Below, in pieces: positions 36,101-48,400 of a stretch of DNA of 64,000 bases. Position numbers and translations under genes: made by a program. This DNA comes from Theristus sp. LFF4_11 (taxonomy: Eukaryota; Nematoda; Chromadorea; Monhysterida; Xyalidae), in assembly GCA_030248135.1 (NCBI GenBank), contig JASANC010002578.1, forward strand, positions 32,286 to 96,285, written 5' to 3'. Every line of letters starts with the position of its first letter. The first letter of the stretch is position 1. The notes beneath the pieces were generated by a model, which did no database searches, was not told the DNA's origin, and saw nothing but the letters and a program-made list of their open reading frames with translations.

Positions 36101-39100
36101 GAGTGTCCTCAACTGCAGTCGCCCCTAATATTTTTTTTGCAAACCCGTTTGAAAAACGTTGATGTTTTTGGGTGCCTGCTGCGCCTCTCGGGAGCGTCAG
36201 CAGCGGGCGGCAGGGCGCCATTTTAGCGGTGAAATTGCTTAGCCGCAATTATTAGCACACAAACGCCAGAAATTGAGTTGTTCTCTACCCGTCCGTTTGC
36301 AGTGGCACTCATTATTATTGCTTATTTTCCCAAAGGAACAAAACAGAATACGCAAATGCCACGCGCCTTCACCGGTTTCATGCAGTGCAAAACGACATGA
36401 CAACGGTGCAGGCACAGAAACTCTGCCGTAGACATTGCGTGCAGTCGCAAACAACGTCTGATTACTTTTCAACGGAATTTTCGTGGAACGTGTTGCTGTT
36501 ATAAATTCGATGTTGTGAAAGCAAAGGCTGCGATGGAAAATCTTTTCTGGAAAGAAAGGCAGCGGAAAGAAGAAACTAAAACGACGCTTTTAATTTCGTT
36601 TAATGGACCTCAGTATTTTCTCACATCATAAACGCTAGAGGCTCAGCAGATTTCTGACATGCAGTTGCCGATATGTTGTCCGGTTCCAGTTCTCAATCTA
36701 CGATCTACGTTCTTGTCCTCTCTTCGATCCTAATGTCGAAAATTTCACAAATGCGTTGTAAATTAAACGCTGTTTTGAAACAGCAAACAGCAGATACGTT
36801 GGGTTTTTTTAAAAACAGAGAAGCATCCATTAGAGTGGAGCTGCTTTTTGGGCACAAACAGACTAAAATGGAGCCGCACATTGAACTTGTGTGGGCGTGG
36901 AAAATGAAGGACGTCGGGAAAGACGGGCCAGACCAGAGAGAGCTGGAGTGGCATAACAGTGCGGTCATAAGAGGCAACACACCAAAAGGAACGTGCGCGT
37001 TTTCAAGGTTGGCAGGACAGCAGTGAGTTGCCGAAAATCGCTGGCGGCGAACAGGAAAACGACAGGAATGCGCACGCAAGAGGCGGAAAGAGGCATCTGA
37101 AGCAGGCTGGTGTCGTTTTGGTTCATTTTGGTAGCAAAGAGCCACTGAGACGCTCACTCTGATCGCCCGCATGTCTACGAGATGCAAGAAGCAGCAAGGC
37201 AAAACAAGCACAGCAGCAGCGAAAGCACATGCAGCCACCAGCAGGCTGCGTGACGTTCCATATGAGCGCGCCGCGTGCCATTCCATTTATTTTTCTCCTT
37301 GAACATGCATGAGTACTAGCATAGTAGCTGACATGCGCGCGTTTGTGTCTGTCTCTGTGCCCTGCCCTCCCAGCAGCACAAAACCTATTATTTTCTCGCT
37401 TCATGTGTACGGCGCCAACGACCCAAAATATTACGAATGCAGTATAAAAATATGTGGAAAAAGCTACAGAAAGGAGAAAATGTTTAATGTATGATGGATC
37501 GCTTCGGCGACAAAAAGTGCACGTGAGCGCGTGTGCTGTTTGTGTTGCGTGCGCGCCATCATTGCATAACCGACGACTGTTCACAATTCACGCAGAGCAT
37601 GCACAGTGTGTTTTGTTTTCTCGCAGCACCATTCGTCACAACCAATGCAACAGTGTCGCAACATCAGGCGCGGCGGAAATTGGGAAACTTCGGAACACTG
37701 GTCGAAACAGCAACAATTCAACGTTTTCAATCATACGAACTCAGCGCACGCAAGTGAGTCTCACAAGAGACATGCACAGAAACAAGAATACGGCAACCAC
37801 GGAGCGACGTCGACCCGACGGCCGCCGGGCGCCTAAAACGCCGCTTGATTTCAATTTCCGCCCGCTAAATACACTTTGCGCCAGCGTGCTCCTGTGCCTA
37901 TGATGACGTGCACCACAGCCCCTGTGGCCAGCACCAGCATCGCCACATGCCCATGGGTTCAGTTTCACCAAAACTACAACGCACGACGAGCATTGTGTTT
38001 TTTCTAGTAGGGTGTCTTTGGTCGCCGGTCGTCTGAAAAGGGGCTTACGGAGGATGCACCGCGCAAACCGGCTCCAAACGCATATAAATCGAACGCTTAT
38101 TGCACTTTATTTTTAAAGTTGAATTTTTTTCTCCGTCCGTCACTTATCCATTGATCCGCTTTTGGGTTGCGATGAGACATTTCAGAGCAATATGCGTATT
38201 GTACCAAGCAGACAAACAAATGAGCTGAGCTAAATTTGGTGTACAGAAACAGTCACAACGGTCTACAAAGCCTAGATTAGAAGAAAAAACTGTTTTGTCG
38301 AAGAGTTCCGCAAAAAAACTTGTCGTAAAATGTGGCGGAATGGGAGTTCTGAAATGAAAAATACTTTATGTGGTGTGCATCCGTCCAAGTCAGCAGACCA
38401 CCGGGCTAGTTAAAAAAAACGCATGCGAAACGCGAAAGTGTGGTATTGCCCGCGACAACTACACCGAAATAACTTAAAAAAACGTTGTTTTTACTTGTTT
38501 TTCGAAAGTTTAAAAACTATCTGAACGAACATACAACGTAGATGGCAATCAACAATCAACATAGACAGCACGAAATGTAAAAGTTACTATATGTAATGTA
38601 AACGCAGGAAGCCTCCAGTCAAACAACGACACACGAGATTCAACTCCGACGCGAATATACGACGACGACGAAAATGAAATTCATAAAAACCGGAAAAGAT
38701 TGACGGTGCACAGAAGCACACGCACAGTTAGTGTGCATTTTGTCGCTCATAACACAACGCAGTACTAGCAGCAATGCAAGCAAGGCTCTCATACGAAATG
38801 CATGCGAGCATCAAAATTCGATTAGCGTGTCGTTTTTGGCGCGTTGGCGCCTCTGCAACGCATCAGACAGCAAATCTGAAAAACCATGACAAGACGACAA
38901 AAAAAGAGCGGCGAACGAACACAACTCTGTGCGCGTCCATAATCATTTTGCAGCGTGGATCAGAGTCTCGCTCTCTGCTTGTGGCCAAAATGCGCTTGAG
39001 TAGACAGCCGCTGGGCAGGAGGACATTGGGAGACAGTGCGAAGCGACGCTCAGACGCGCTGCCAACGCGCGCCACTGCACACGGCTGCACGTTTTCGTGA

Positions 39101-42100
39101 CCGTGAGTCACATGATCAAACAGCGCAAGATGCTCGGCTCTCTCTCTTGCTGCTGGTTTGCATTTGGTTTTCCTCGGCTCTGTTTCTGCGGCACATAAAT
39201 CACAACACTGCAGATAAACGCAATCATAAATCTGCATGCACACGGAAGTCTTATGATAAATCTTGTTAGTTAGAAACGAGTGTGGTGATTTTGCTGGCAC
39301 TTGACATCTCTCCGGGTTTCCAGGCACCAAAAAAATCGTGTCATACTTGACCGAAGAATTGTGCAAAGTCATAGTGGTTTCATGCACCAGACCACCGGAG
39401 TATTGCACCTTCCGGGTTTATAAAATTGGTGTGGGAGTTATAGATTTCTGTTGTTTTATTCGACACAGTTTATAAGTGTCCTGGGAGCGCTCAAAAGCTC
39501 GCTGAGTTTCCATCAGCTGTTTGTTTTCTGTAGTTCGCGTGTCCACTGACTTACAGTCGAGCAGCTTCTCGGTGTCATCCGGCCCGCCGGCATCGACGAG
39601 TATGTTGGTGCGGCCGTCACGCACGAGACTGATCGAGCCGCCGACCGAGTACTGCCCCTCGAACACCTGCGCCATGCGGCCGACGCTCAACAGGCTGACG
39701 CTGACGTTCGGCTGCTGCAGCGCGCTCGCACCACCGCCCGGCACCGGCGGCATCAGTGGGTCCCACGTGGTCGCGTCCACGGTCTGCGAGCCCGGCAGCA
39801 GGCCTTCTGAAAGGTGCACCGCACCGCTTGCTCACGCAAAATGGATGACTTTGTGGACGAAAAATTCATTGTGCACTCACTGGTGGGTGACCAATCGCAA
39901 AACTACACTGCATCCATCAATTACCGTACCGATTGTGGATGGTTTCTTTTGCGGCGGCAACGTCGTTGGAGGCTTTGTTGGTGGTTTCGTTGTGGTTGTG
40001 CTCGTTGTTGTTGTTGTTGTCGTTGTCGTCGTCGTCGACGGAGTCGTGGATGGCGTCGTCGTTGTCGTCGTCGGCGGCTCTACAAATCAAGGCGGGATTA
40101 GTCGCAGACTAGGTGTTGTCTTTTTCAAGAATGCCAAATTATTTTTTAATCGTGTTTGCAATGGACAAAGAATGAACAGAATAGCGAACAAATTCATCAA
40201 TTACAAAACACGATCAGGTATTTTTAAATACTTTAGTTCACAATTGGCTTTCTGAAATTCTTTTTTCTTTCATTCAAATTTTGTGCGCTCCTTGCACCCT
40301 GAAAAAATATGCCATGTGTTTTATATAATTTTATAAAGAATATGCCAGGTCATTCCGTACTGCAAGAAATATGCGATGAAAAGTATAGATATGATCTTTC
40401 ATTTCGGTCCCGCAATTCAATGCGCGCATAGACAGGTAAACAGTTTCAAACAGGACGCGGAAATTCAAAATTGGTAAAGTGATTCGAGTCCCCTACATAG
40501 GGCAAAGTCACTTAGGCGACTTTGAATTGCCACATAAGAATTGAAACATAGTTTCCTTTTCATGTCCGCACACGCATTCAGTCGCAGAACTTAAAAAATT
40601 GATAATAGCAAAAACGAAAAAAAATTGCTTCCCACGCCGGGAATCGAACCCGGGCCGCGCGGGTGAAAGCCGCGAATCCTAACCACTAGACCACGTGGGA
40701 TCTGCTTGCAAGCGTGCACTTACACACTAGTGTACATTTGTACTAAAAATGCAATAGACTAGTGTTGTCTGTGAGCCAACGCATCATATACACACTGTGA
40801 GAGAACGCATACACGCACAGACAGACGCTGTGTGTTGAACACACAAATTGCTCCAACCGCTTTTATTTCAGTGGAGTGCGTCAAGTTGCTGTTCTGTTGC
40901 TGCGTTTAACATGAAAGCAGCAGCATTTCACTCACCTTGCTTTTATGCAAAATTTACAGGCTAGGTTTTATGATTTTATGACTTTTTGCTGATGCATTTT
41001 TGCAACAAACATGCATGCGGGTGTGTTTTGAAACACTTACTGGTCGGTTGTTCAGTGGTTTCGGTTGCCTGGAAATCCTGACAGCAAACGTGCCGCCCTA
41101 ACAGGAAACTACGGTCGCAGATGTAGCCGGCCGGACAGTCAAACAGCTTGCTCGGCTTGCAGTCACGGTAACGACCACGGTCCTTCAGCGGCTCCGCGTC
41201 GAATGGACACACTAAACGAAATGTTGTCAATCCAGGCAAAACTTGTTCGTTTGCCTAATTGGCAGTAAATTGCATTTCGAACATCGTGCCTCTCACCGTC
41301 ACGATTTGTCGGATACGTGCCGGTGCTCGTCACGGCCGGTTTTGCCGTCTGTTTTCCAGCCGGCTTCTTGCGGAGTCCGAGAATCTCGAGTATGCGCATG
41401 GCGAAGTCAGTGCCGGGCGAGTCGGGCGCAGGCGCCTGTGTGCTGCTCTTGATGGTGGTCGTTGTTGTCGTGCTCGGCATGTCAGTTGGCGTCGTTGCTG
41501 GCGCCATCGTCACGATCTCAACTGGCGTTGACGGTTGCGCTGGTGGCGTCGCAGTCGGTCGCTGCGTCACCTCGGCGTGGGGCGGGTGAATCGGCGGGTT
41601 CGTCTAAAGCAGATCGGAATTTCAATCAACCAGTCACTCCATTGAGAAAATAATATAGAAAATACGAGATAAATTGTATCGCAACTAAACTTGCTAGTAA
41701 ACTGTCTCCTAAACTTTGTAACTAAACTTTTTTCTAACTAACTAAACCTAAGTACTACCTAAGTTGGCTGATGTTTTACCTAGACTATAAGTTCTGTCTG
41801 TGGTAAAACACCTTCGGCAGTTCTGCCTGGTGTCCGTCGCACTGACGAGCCAGGGGGCACCGCGGTATGCGTCTACCTGGCGAAACCGCAAACAGCGAAC
41901 ATTATGTATTGTTGCTAAACTTGTTACTGCTCGCTAGTAAATGTGTTATCTAGATACTATAAACTTGTTTACCGAACTTGTTCTAAATTTGTTACCAAGC
42001 TCGCTACTAAACTTGCCTAATGAAAACTGAAGCCCTTTTATAACGCGTGAACTATAACTTTTTAGTAAATTACGTGGCAACGTTTTCTCAATATCAGATA

Positions 42101-42449
42101 CCGGAAAGGGTATTTTCAGAAACATGGATATGGAACGTTTTATGGAGCAAAATGCTGCGTTCGTTGCAGGCCTCTTTTGAGCAACAGACCTGTCTATAGC
42201 CGATGTGTGGATGGTATCCGGCCCAGTAGTTCTGTTGTCGGGGTGGCAGCGCAGGCACCTGCTGATTGTTCCTGACGTACCAGACTTCGGCGCAAATCGC
42301 TGTGTTTATGGCTGCAAACAAACACAATCAGACTGACACTGCAACACTTGCTGCTTGTCTTGTGCTTCTTTAAAAACATGAACTACACAACATTCACATG
42401 CTCACTTACCATTTACGATGGTGATCACACACACGGTGTGACGCAGCAT
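33112..42449 (-). CDS. swip-10: secreted lustrin-domain / metallo-beta-lactamase protein (SWIP-10/MBLAC1 type)
   Basis: Ten exons: 42449-42410, 42311-42190, 41603-41297, 41211-41041, 40079-39930, 39806-39555, 33869-33706, 33629-33512, 33434-33283, 33177-33112. All phases match, total 513 residues. A signal peptide (HTVCVITIVNAINTAICA) is followed by a Thr/Pro-rich stretch, a six-Cys lustrin-type module at about 158-202 (CPFDAEPL; CPAGYIC; VCC), a second Thr-rich linker, and a metallo-beta-lactamase fold from about 285. Metal ligands are intact: THGHPDH (H366, H368, D370, H371), TPGHTRQD (H420), VGD (D443), VPGHG (H487). Mammalian MBLAC1 and C. elegans SWIP-10 are the closest relatives I know; SWIP-10 acts in glia to limit dopamine-neuron excitability. 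Intron 6 is 5.7 kb and hosts another gene; the last intron is GC-AG. Confidence 0.9.
34394..35683 (-). CDS. intronless four-TM protein with Asn-rich tail
   Basis: A single open frame of 429 residues. An N-terminal Cys-rich motif (RCFCGCVHLRTASAVI) leads into TM1 at about 50-67, then TM2 at 84-111, TM3 at 121-145 and TM4 at 168-193, followed by a basic stop-transfer (YRYVRSRELRRHL). The cytosolic tail of over 200 residues is low in complexity: an Asn run at about residue 275, His- and Gln-rich segments. The CxC-HLRT motif before TM1 and the layout resemble nematode four-TM DUF7027/LAPTM-like proteins; function unknown. The gene lies wholly inside intron 6 of the SWIP-10-like gene, on the same strand. 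The high GC content and opposite-strand frames here are shadows of this gene. Confidence 0.8.
   Translation of the reverse strand: MQAYPQQPLASPGHAASRRSSFERHIEQLSILDDTWALKYRCFCGCVHLRTASAVICAFDLLMLTVPTVKGVEVYVQVQSNPVATGWFVASSLLLVLSVAAIVFAWIGLLAERSLWLLPKLVLKVFTILLLTGAMFGLGYLVFNASPLLSNLVTADTDMNTHSARSRVKLLGSVLVIVTFLFTLVQVWFLMILCDSYRYVRSRELRRHLNVDGTDNEQAVVEDVRTNSNNARSATAKGKQMVDSAQANKPAKHAQHNDQPNMNMPPKMAANSASFNNNNNNNNNIDDDRNNNDLNVLNQQQCHVTHPLLRNGQPAQPCTAVHHHTGSPGCTCADHVHHRQQAASFHQFDAAHLKPLNVDQLLAARLQQHHERHMAEIGGTTGRPTQHRSMQTPLNEPQLHQQLSTASTATLGRNQRMHAQHSWELNSLV
35684..39554. other. remainder of intron 6 of the SWIP-10-like gene
   Basis: About 3.9 kb upstream of the nested gene that should contain its promoter. 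Several GC-rich open frames occur (for example 36705-37286 minus), but none shows a domain, splice pattern or composition that supports a gene. Confidence 0.4.
40086..40320. mobile_element. MITE family A, copy 3
   Basis: Carries the shared AAGGCGGGATTAGTCGCAGA start region and the TTCAAATTTTGTGCGCTCCT end region. The left terminus is missing and the right terminus is degenerate. It begins about 5 bases from the acceptor of exon 5 (40079-39930) of the SWIP-10-like gene, so it forms the intron sequence immediately upstream of that acceptor. Confidence 0.6.
40629..40700 (-). tRNA. trnE-UUC: tRNA-Glu (UUC)
   Basis: A 72-nt cloverleaf. The acceptor stem is TCCCACG with CGTGGGA and discriminator A. 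The D arm contains GTCTAGTGGTTAGGA (A box), the anticodon loop is CTTTCAC with anticodon TTC, and the T arm is CCGGGTTCGATTCCCGG (B box). It matches the eukaryotic tRNA-Glu consensus closely. It lies in intron 4 of the SWIP-10-like gene (41040-40080) on the same strand. T residues downstream could serve as the pol III terminator. Confidence 0.97.
41796..41886 (+). ncRNA. hammerhead-ribozyme-like motif
   Basis: Reading the plus strand: GUC (41796-41798), then a long hairpin (41799-41841), CUGACGAG (41842-41849), and helix II in which GCCAGG (41849-41854) pairs with CCUGGC (41876-41881), running into CGAAAC (41881-41886). This is the conserved hammerhead core in the order of a type III ribozyme. 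Helix I can form six pairs next to the core (UGUGGU with GUCGCA), then CACC/GGUG and GGCA-loop-UGCC. Helix III is poorly supported: only the G-C and U-A positions next to the core pair well, with three more pairs after an internal loop. It lies antisense in intron 2 of the SWIP-10-like gene, flanked on both sides by CTAAACTTG-type repeats (about 41640-41760 and 41910-42015). Confidence 0.45.
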
Positions 42450-45400
42450 TTTCAATTGATGGCGTGTCGACACACACACGCTCAAACAGACGGTTGCAAT
42501 CAACTGGAAACGACGATGTCCACTGTAATGAGATTGACCTTTCGAATGCGCCACAAACTTGCTTCGATTTTGCTCTCCTCGGCGTCGTGTCCGGTTGCTG
42601 TGCCGTTTGGTATGCGCAAATTCCTGGGCCGTCAAAAACGGAAACAATGTAAAATCAACGCGGTTTGACACCTACAGATGGTGCCAACTGCTACAAGGGC
42701 ACAGTTGAACAAACACTTGTTTCGTTGAATGATACATGTTTGGCTGCAAAAAAAACTTTTGAGCTTCAACGAAAATTTTGTTTCATAATCGCTCTGTGTG
42801 TGCAGTACCGGCGGTGGTGTCAACCTGCGCAAGGGTATGTTTTCGAGCAAAACCACGTGTGTGCTGCATCCTGTGCGGCATATGGAAAATGAAACAACGA
42901 AACTCCGCCGAATATGGCAATGAAACATAATTCGATACTGTACGGGTGCGCAAACACGCTGCAACAAACAACGGTCCACAACGTGTGAACTTGCTGAGTG
43001 ACCGCATCATATGAAAGACCCATTTCTTATGCGATTTTCACGGTTGTACAGAAAAAACAGTTTTGCGCAATGACACTGACACCATGTATGTACAATGCCA
43101 ATTTCATTTGTTGCCGACAATTCAATCGAATTCAGTTCGCACGTTCTCCGTTGCAACTAATCGTTTACGTGATGATACACGCTTCGCAGACATTCGATGC
43201 AATCGACCGATGTACGTTTTGTTGACACAACGGTTTGCCCCAATCAACCTCAACACCCCATCATTCATCCTTCCGTTGTTGCGCGCGCACACGTCCTCTG
43301 CTTCCGATCAAACGCAAACTGACAACAATAAAAGTACAGTTTACACACACTGCAGGCCAAGCGCACTGCTGAAAAAAACTTACCAGACGCATCAAAATAT
43401 TTTCCTCAAACATCTTGGACATCGAAATTTTGAACAGTTTTTTACACACCGAGGCGGGCCGTTTTGCGTGTCGTCGCGTTGCACATTTTGCAAAACATAA
43501 AAAGTTGCTGTGACGCGTGCGAACTAAAATCAAAAAAATATGAAATCTCGATGAGTTTGCGTGCGCCGGATGTTTGTGTGTCCAACATACCGTAACGTTC
43601 GGCGGTGTCCGTGCGTGTGTGACTGAAGCAGCGTGCATCTGCTTGATCTGTGTTTGTCTGTCCTGTGGCCAGTGCCCGTGTCATCGGTCAGGGCGGTACG
43701 CGCTGCTTGTCTTCTGCGCTGCTTGTTTTTTCAGTTCTTTTTTCACAAATTCACGCCCGTTTAGATTGTCGTTTTCAATAAGTTTGCCCGTTGGTGTCAT
43801 TATCAATCGAAACATTCAATGAATGTGAAAACGAACTGACTTTCCGACCGTTAAATTATAAGTGCAGATAACTACATACGTAAATCGACACGGTATTGGG
43901 CGGCGAAAACGGTGTGAAAATGTAGTGTCTTTAACAGGACTGCTTTCAACGGGTCGTGTTTTAAGCTTTGTTGACATTTTTGTGTCTCGTTAAAGTCAGT
44001 GCTCATTTTGCGAATGTAAAAAATGTCCCAATTTTAATTCGGCAAGTTCTTCCGACTTCAATGCAATGTGGTTTTTGTGTGCTCAGGGATCAGACAACGA
44101 GCCAGACTCATTCATTAAGCAGAATCAACAAAACCGTCCGAAAAACTGAATGACAAACTTACTTATTACTGTTTCATTTCGATTGTGCATAACCTGTCAT
44201 TCATACATGTCTGTCGCAGAATAAATGTGTCAAAATAAAAGTGTTTTGCGGAAGCAAATAATAACATAATTTGAGATAGCAATAAAAAGTTGTTATACGC
44301 CTGGTGGGCAAAAGTGAAGTGTGCACAAAAAATCAGTTTTGTGATGATGTTCCGGTCGTTTATCCACTTGTCCAGTCTGTGCAGAACAAGTAAAAAACAC
44401 TGTTTGTAAATTAGCGCATACAGCATTCAAATTCGATTATAATGAAATGGCGATGGCGTAAATGACTTGATTTTGCTTTCATCGAATGCGTTTATACGAA
44501 TTGTAAACGTTGCTTTATAAACGTTGTAAATCTTTTGATTTTGATTCTGCCTGGATCAATGTGACACAAATACAGTAGTTTTCTGCGTGTAGTTTTCTGT
44601 CGTCCTGTGAGACCGTGATGCCCGTATCGCTTCAATAAATCGCTGTCGAGGTATGGATGCTACTCAGTGAAGCCATACAGAGTACATGTCAAACGCACTT
44701 ACATCGTCTCATCAATTATTTCTCTCACCCTCCGTAAAAAAGCGCTGAAAATATCTCAAAACAGCAAAATATACTTATTTCAGACAATAAAAACGGTTCA
44801 CGAGGCAGGACTGCGTGCAAACGGACACGGCTAATTGGAGCATGATTGCATCGATGTCGCTGACATATACAGGCCGGCTCAAATAACGCACATGCAGGCA
44901 TACTTTGAACACAACTGAACCGATTTTTAAATTGAGACCCCCGAAATACATACACAATGGGTGTTGGTGCGCTTGTATGAGCGTGAAAAGTGGCTCGTTT
45001 TTGTGGAAAACACTCTGAATTGTGTATGGCTACTCACAAACGAAAATAAACGCCCGAAAGTACACATGCACACGCGCCACTGATGCTTACAGTACGATGG
45101 CAATTTACATTGAATTATGACACCGCAGCGCTTTTGCCGCAAGCCGACGTCCTTGCTTTCGTTATTTTTCTGCAGTTTGAAAATTCCTGTTAATGCGCTG
45201 CACTCGTACAAAACCGGGAGCCAGCTCATCTTCAAATGATACAAAAATTCGTTCAAACAGACTGAAATGAACTCAGAAATTGGAGAAATTTGTCTCCAGC
45301 AGTGGGCACAGTTGTATCCATTCTGTCCATTCAAACCAATCTCATAAAAGTCCTATGGCTAAACGGACATTGACAAACTGAGATAGTCAGTAAAAATGCA

Positions 45401-48400
45401 ATGCCAACCTGCTGGAGCTAAAGAGAACTTTGTCTTACGTCGGACGCACATCGGCACATGCCCGCCGTTTCAAATGTGTTTTTGTTTGTTCGATATCCCT
45501 AATTTTACATGCTAGTCGTCCTTCTAAAAAATCATCAGAAGCAACACTTTGCTAAAATTGTGTAGCTGGGGATGTGCACTTTTTGACAAATTTATGCCGA
45601 TTTGCGCATGCATTGAGCAGGCAGCCAGATGAGCGTTGGGTGTTCTTGGTCAAGTCGACCTCTTGATTTCCGGTACCGAAGTTTCCAAAATGATGCAAGA
45701 ACCATGATGCATACGTAGCTTTATCGTTGTTGTTTGTGGTGCCGCGCGCTCTTCCACACCTACTGGCGCGTTTTCTTTAAAACTGAGCCATGGCGTTTTG
45801 CAATTTTCACGAAAAAAGGCGTTTTCTGGATTCAAAATTTGGTCTGTGAAAATTCAAGCAACGTTTAGCAGCACTTCATACGAAATTCGTTGTGACATGC
45901 AATATGCACGCGTTGTATGAGCAATTTCTCAAGTACGTCTGTGGGCTGAGTTCATAGTGGACTGCGTAGTTTTGCATAAAACGGCAGCAAAAGGCAATTT
46001 CATGAGCGCTACATAAAAATTATACTCGCATTTCAAAACATATATATCGCCTAAACGGTTGCCAGTCGTGGAATTGAATGGAGAAATTCACTTTTGTCTG
46101 CCTTTGAGAATACATAAGTCATATCGCAGCATAATATGCCACTAGCAAAAAGAGAGGCTTGTGCATGTGATCTACAACTGAAATCGTGCGTAAATCAGAG
46201 TTGACAGCTGCAAAGTGGTAGCATGCGCCATGACACGCCAGGCACTTTCGGAGCTGGAATGCTGTTTGTAAACACTTAAAAGTGTCAAACTGCAATCAAC
46301 TTTTCATCTGCTTACATTTGTTAAAGTTTCCAGCGTTTGGAATGAAGACCTCATATGCAAACGCCTTATGTTTTTCATAAAAAACACGTAAACAAGTCAT
46401 GAGGCGTCTTTGTTCTAAAGCGCATGCAAATTCTTGCGTCCTGCTGCTGACACACAAACCGCAGTCGCAGCGCAACCCGGCCGCCCATTATCAAATCTCC
46501 GCGTAAAAAGGCTGCAGCTTTGTGGCTTGCAAACCACTATATTAGCAAATAATTAAACCAATTTTTGCTATTTTAGTTTCGACTTTGCATTAGCTAAAAT
46601 TTTTGTGCATGACCAGTGTACGACGCTAATTGAAAGACGGGAGTCTCTGAAGAATTGCATTTGACACATTTGGCTGTGTGTCAGCTAATTGGTCACGATC
46701 TCTGTAAAGAAGACATTTGCACGGTTTAAAGTGACTTTCAGATGTGCAATAACGCCACACCAACCAACCACTTCAGCAACCGACAATTTTCTTGTTGCCC
46801 TTTCTTGGACCGCATTTCAAGTTTTTACGCTGGACAAATTTCCATGTTCTTGCTCGCATGGCGCACACGTACGGTGTTCCTTTTGGCGACCCCAGTTCTA
46901 AAAAAATCGTTTTTAATCATGCTTTCAGCTTCAAGCAGTGGCAAAATCAAGCTTTTGAAGTGGCATTTTGAATGTCATAAAGTTTTGTTTTGGCGAGACA
47001 TAAAGACGACCTTTCATTTCTGTGCTCTCAATAATGGACGCTATTTATTTTGTGGGTTGGAACGGGCACACAGTCTGGCCGTCGATCGGCCTTTTTGATT
47101 TGTTTTTCATCGTTTTTTTTCAAACTTGAAAAATGTGTGCCGTTTTGGAACGCACGTAGAACGATGCTGACACACGTGCTGAGATTGCACACAAGGCACA
47201 CTCGCGCTGTATTGCCTCAATAAAACTCTACTTCCGATTACTCCTGGCAAAAAAACTTCTTTCGAACTCCCGCGAGACATTTCCATATATTGCGAATGCG
47301 CCAAAAAAATCACACGACTCAATCTAAGTGACATCGCGCTAAGCACCGCCCGTTTGGTGAGAGGATGCGCGCGGGGCAGCTGGCTGCACTTCCAATGGTG
47401 TGATCGACTTTCGTTTTCGAATAAATTTACACGTGCGTGCGTGTTCGGCTGTCCGTTTTTTCATGGCCCTCTAAAAGAGCCCAACCGGACCTTGCTGTCA
47501 CCATGTTGCCAGTGAAGAGACAGCGCTCATTTTTTGCTTTCTGGACCAACAGGTGTTTCTTTTCAAAACACAAAAACAAGTTTCGTGATATCTTTGTCAT
47601 TTGCGCATTTGGGTCATATCGAATTTGTCCGATATTTGTGTTTGATCGCTTTTCTAGATGTAAAATCGAGGAAAAAGAAATGGCCACCTATTATCTGTCT
47701 ACCGACTTTATGGGTGGCTGCAGCAATTTTCAGATAGAGTAAAGCTTTATGACGGAAAAGTACGCGGTGCACAGACACCGACACGCCGCATACATGACGC
47801 TTGGGTGAAGTAGTGGGCGAGATAAGAAACTGCGCCACGAATATCAAAGACATAATTTGCTGGAGTCAAGCTCGCAATAAACAGTGCAACCGAACCGAAC
47901 GGTGCTGTGCTGCTCATTCTCATGGATTGCGGATTGCGGATATAAAACTAAGCCGCAGTCTGGGGCTGCTCTGCTGAACAAAACACACGCCTGTGGAAAT
48001 TCTGGTTTCGCTCGCAAAAAACGCAGTTTCGATTTTTGCCATTTCTTATCAGTTTGTGGAATTACAAAGGTCTGTGACAGACAACAGCCGTCAAGATTGC
48101 ACGGATTCAGTTCAGATCCGCAGATAGGCCAGATCAACAACATCCGCTTTGTTGAGTATGGCGTTTTTATAAGCCGTTGTGCTTACTGTACAAGTGTCTG
48201 CAACGGCAACTCGAATGTTTTCTACTCCGCCGCTTACCCTAAGTTTCAGACACGCACGGCTCGGCACAGTTTTCTCAGCATTTCAACTTCAAATTAGGTC
48301 CCGTTTTCACACACATACAAAGTACACATTGATTGCTTTTGAAGTGCCCGCAGTGTCGCAGCACGTTATCATGCGTCAAATGTCTTATTTTACAACCCAA

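Noticed and set aside
36705..37286. 193-codon minus-strand open frame in intron 6 of the SWIP-10-like gene
   Set aside because: Cys- and Ser-rich with no domain, no clear splice sites and no relation to neighbouring exons.
40430..40560. B-box-like GATTCGAGTCCC near the tRNA-Glu gene
   Set aside because: No matching A box or cloverleaf could be formed around it, so it is not called a tRNA or SINE.
44464..45325. Possible minus-strand gene with small exons (about 45325-45097, an exon near 44860, 44744-44703, 44631-44464)
   Set aside because: Several acceptor and donor sites look good and the last exon would read DLLKRYGHHGLTGRQ to a stop. However, the phase between the second and third exon could not be reconciled and no family was recognised.
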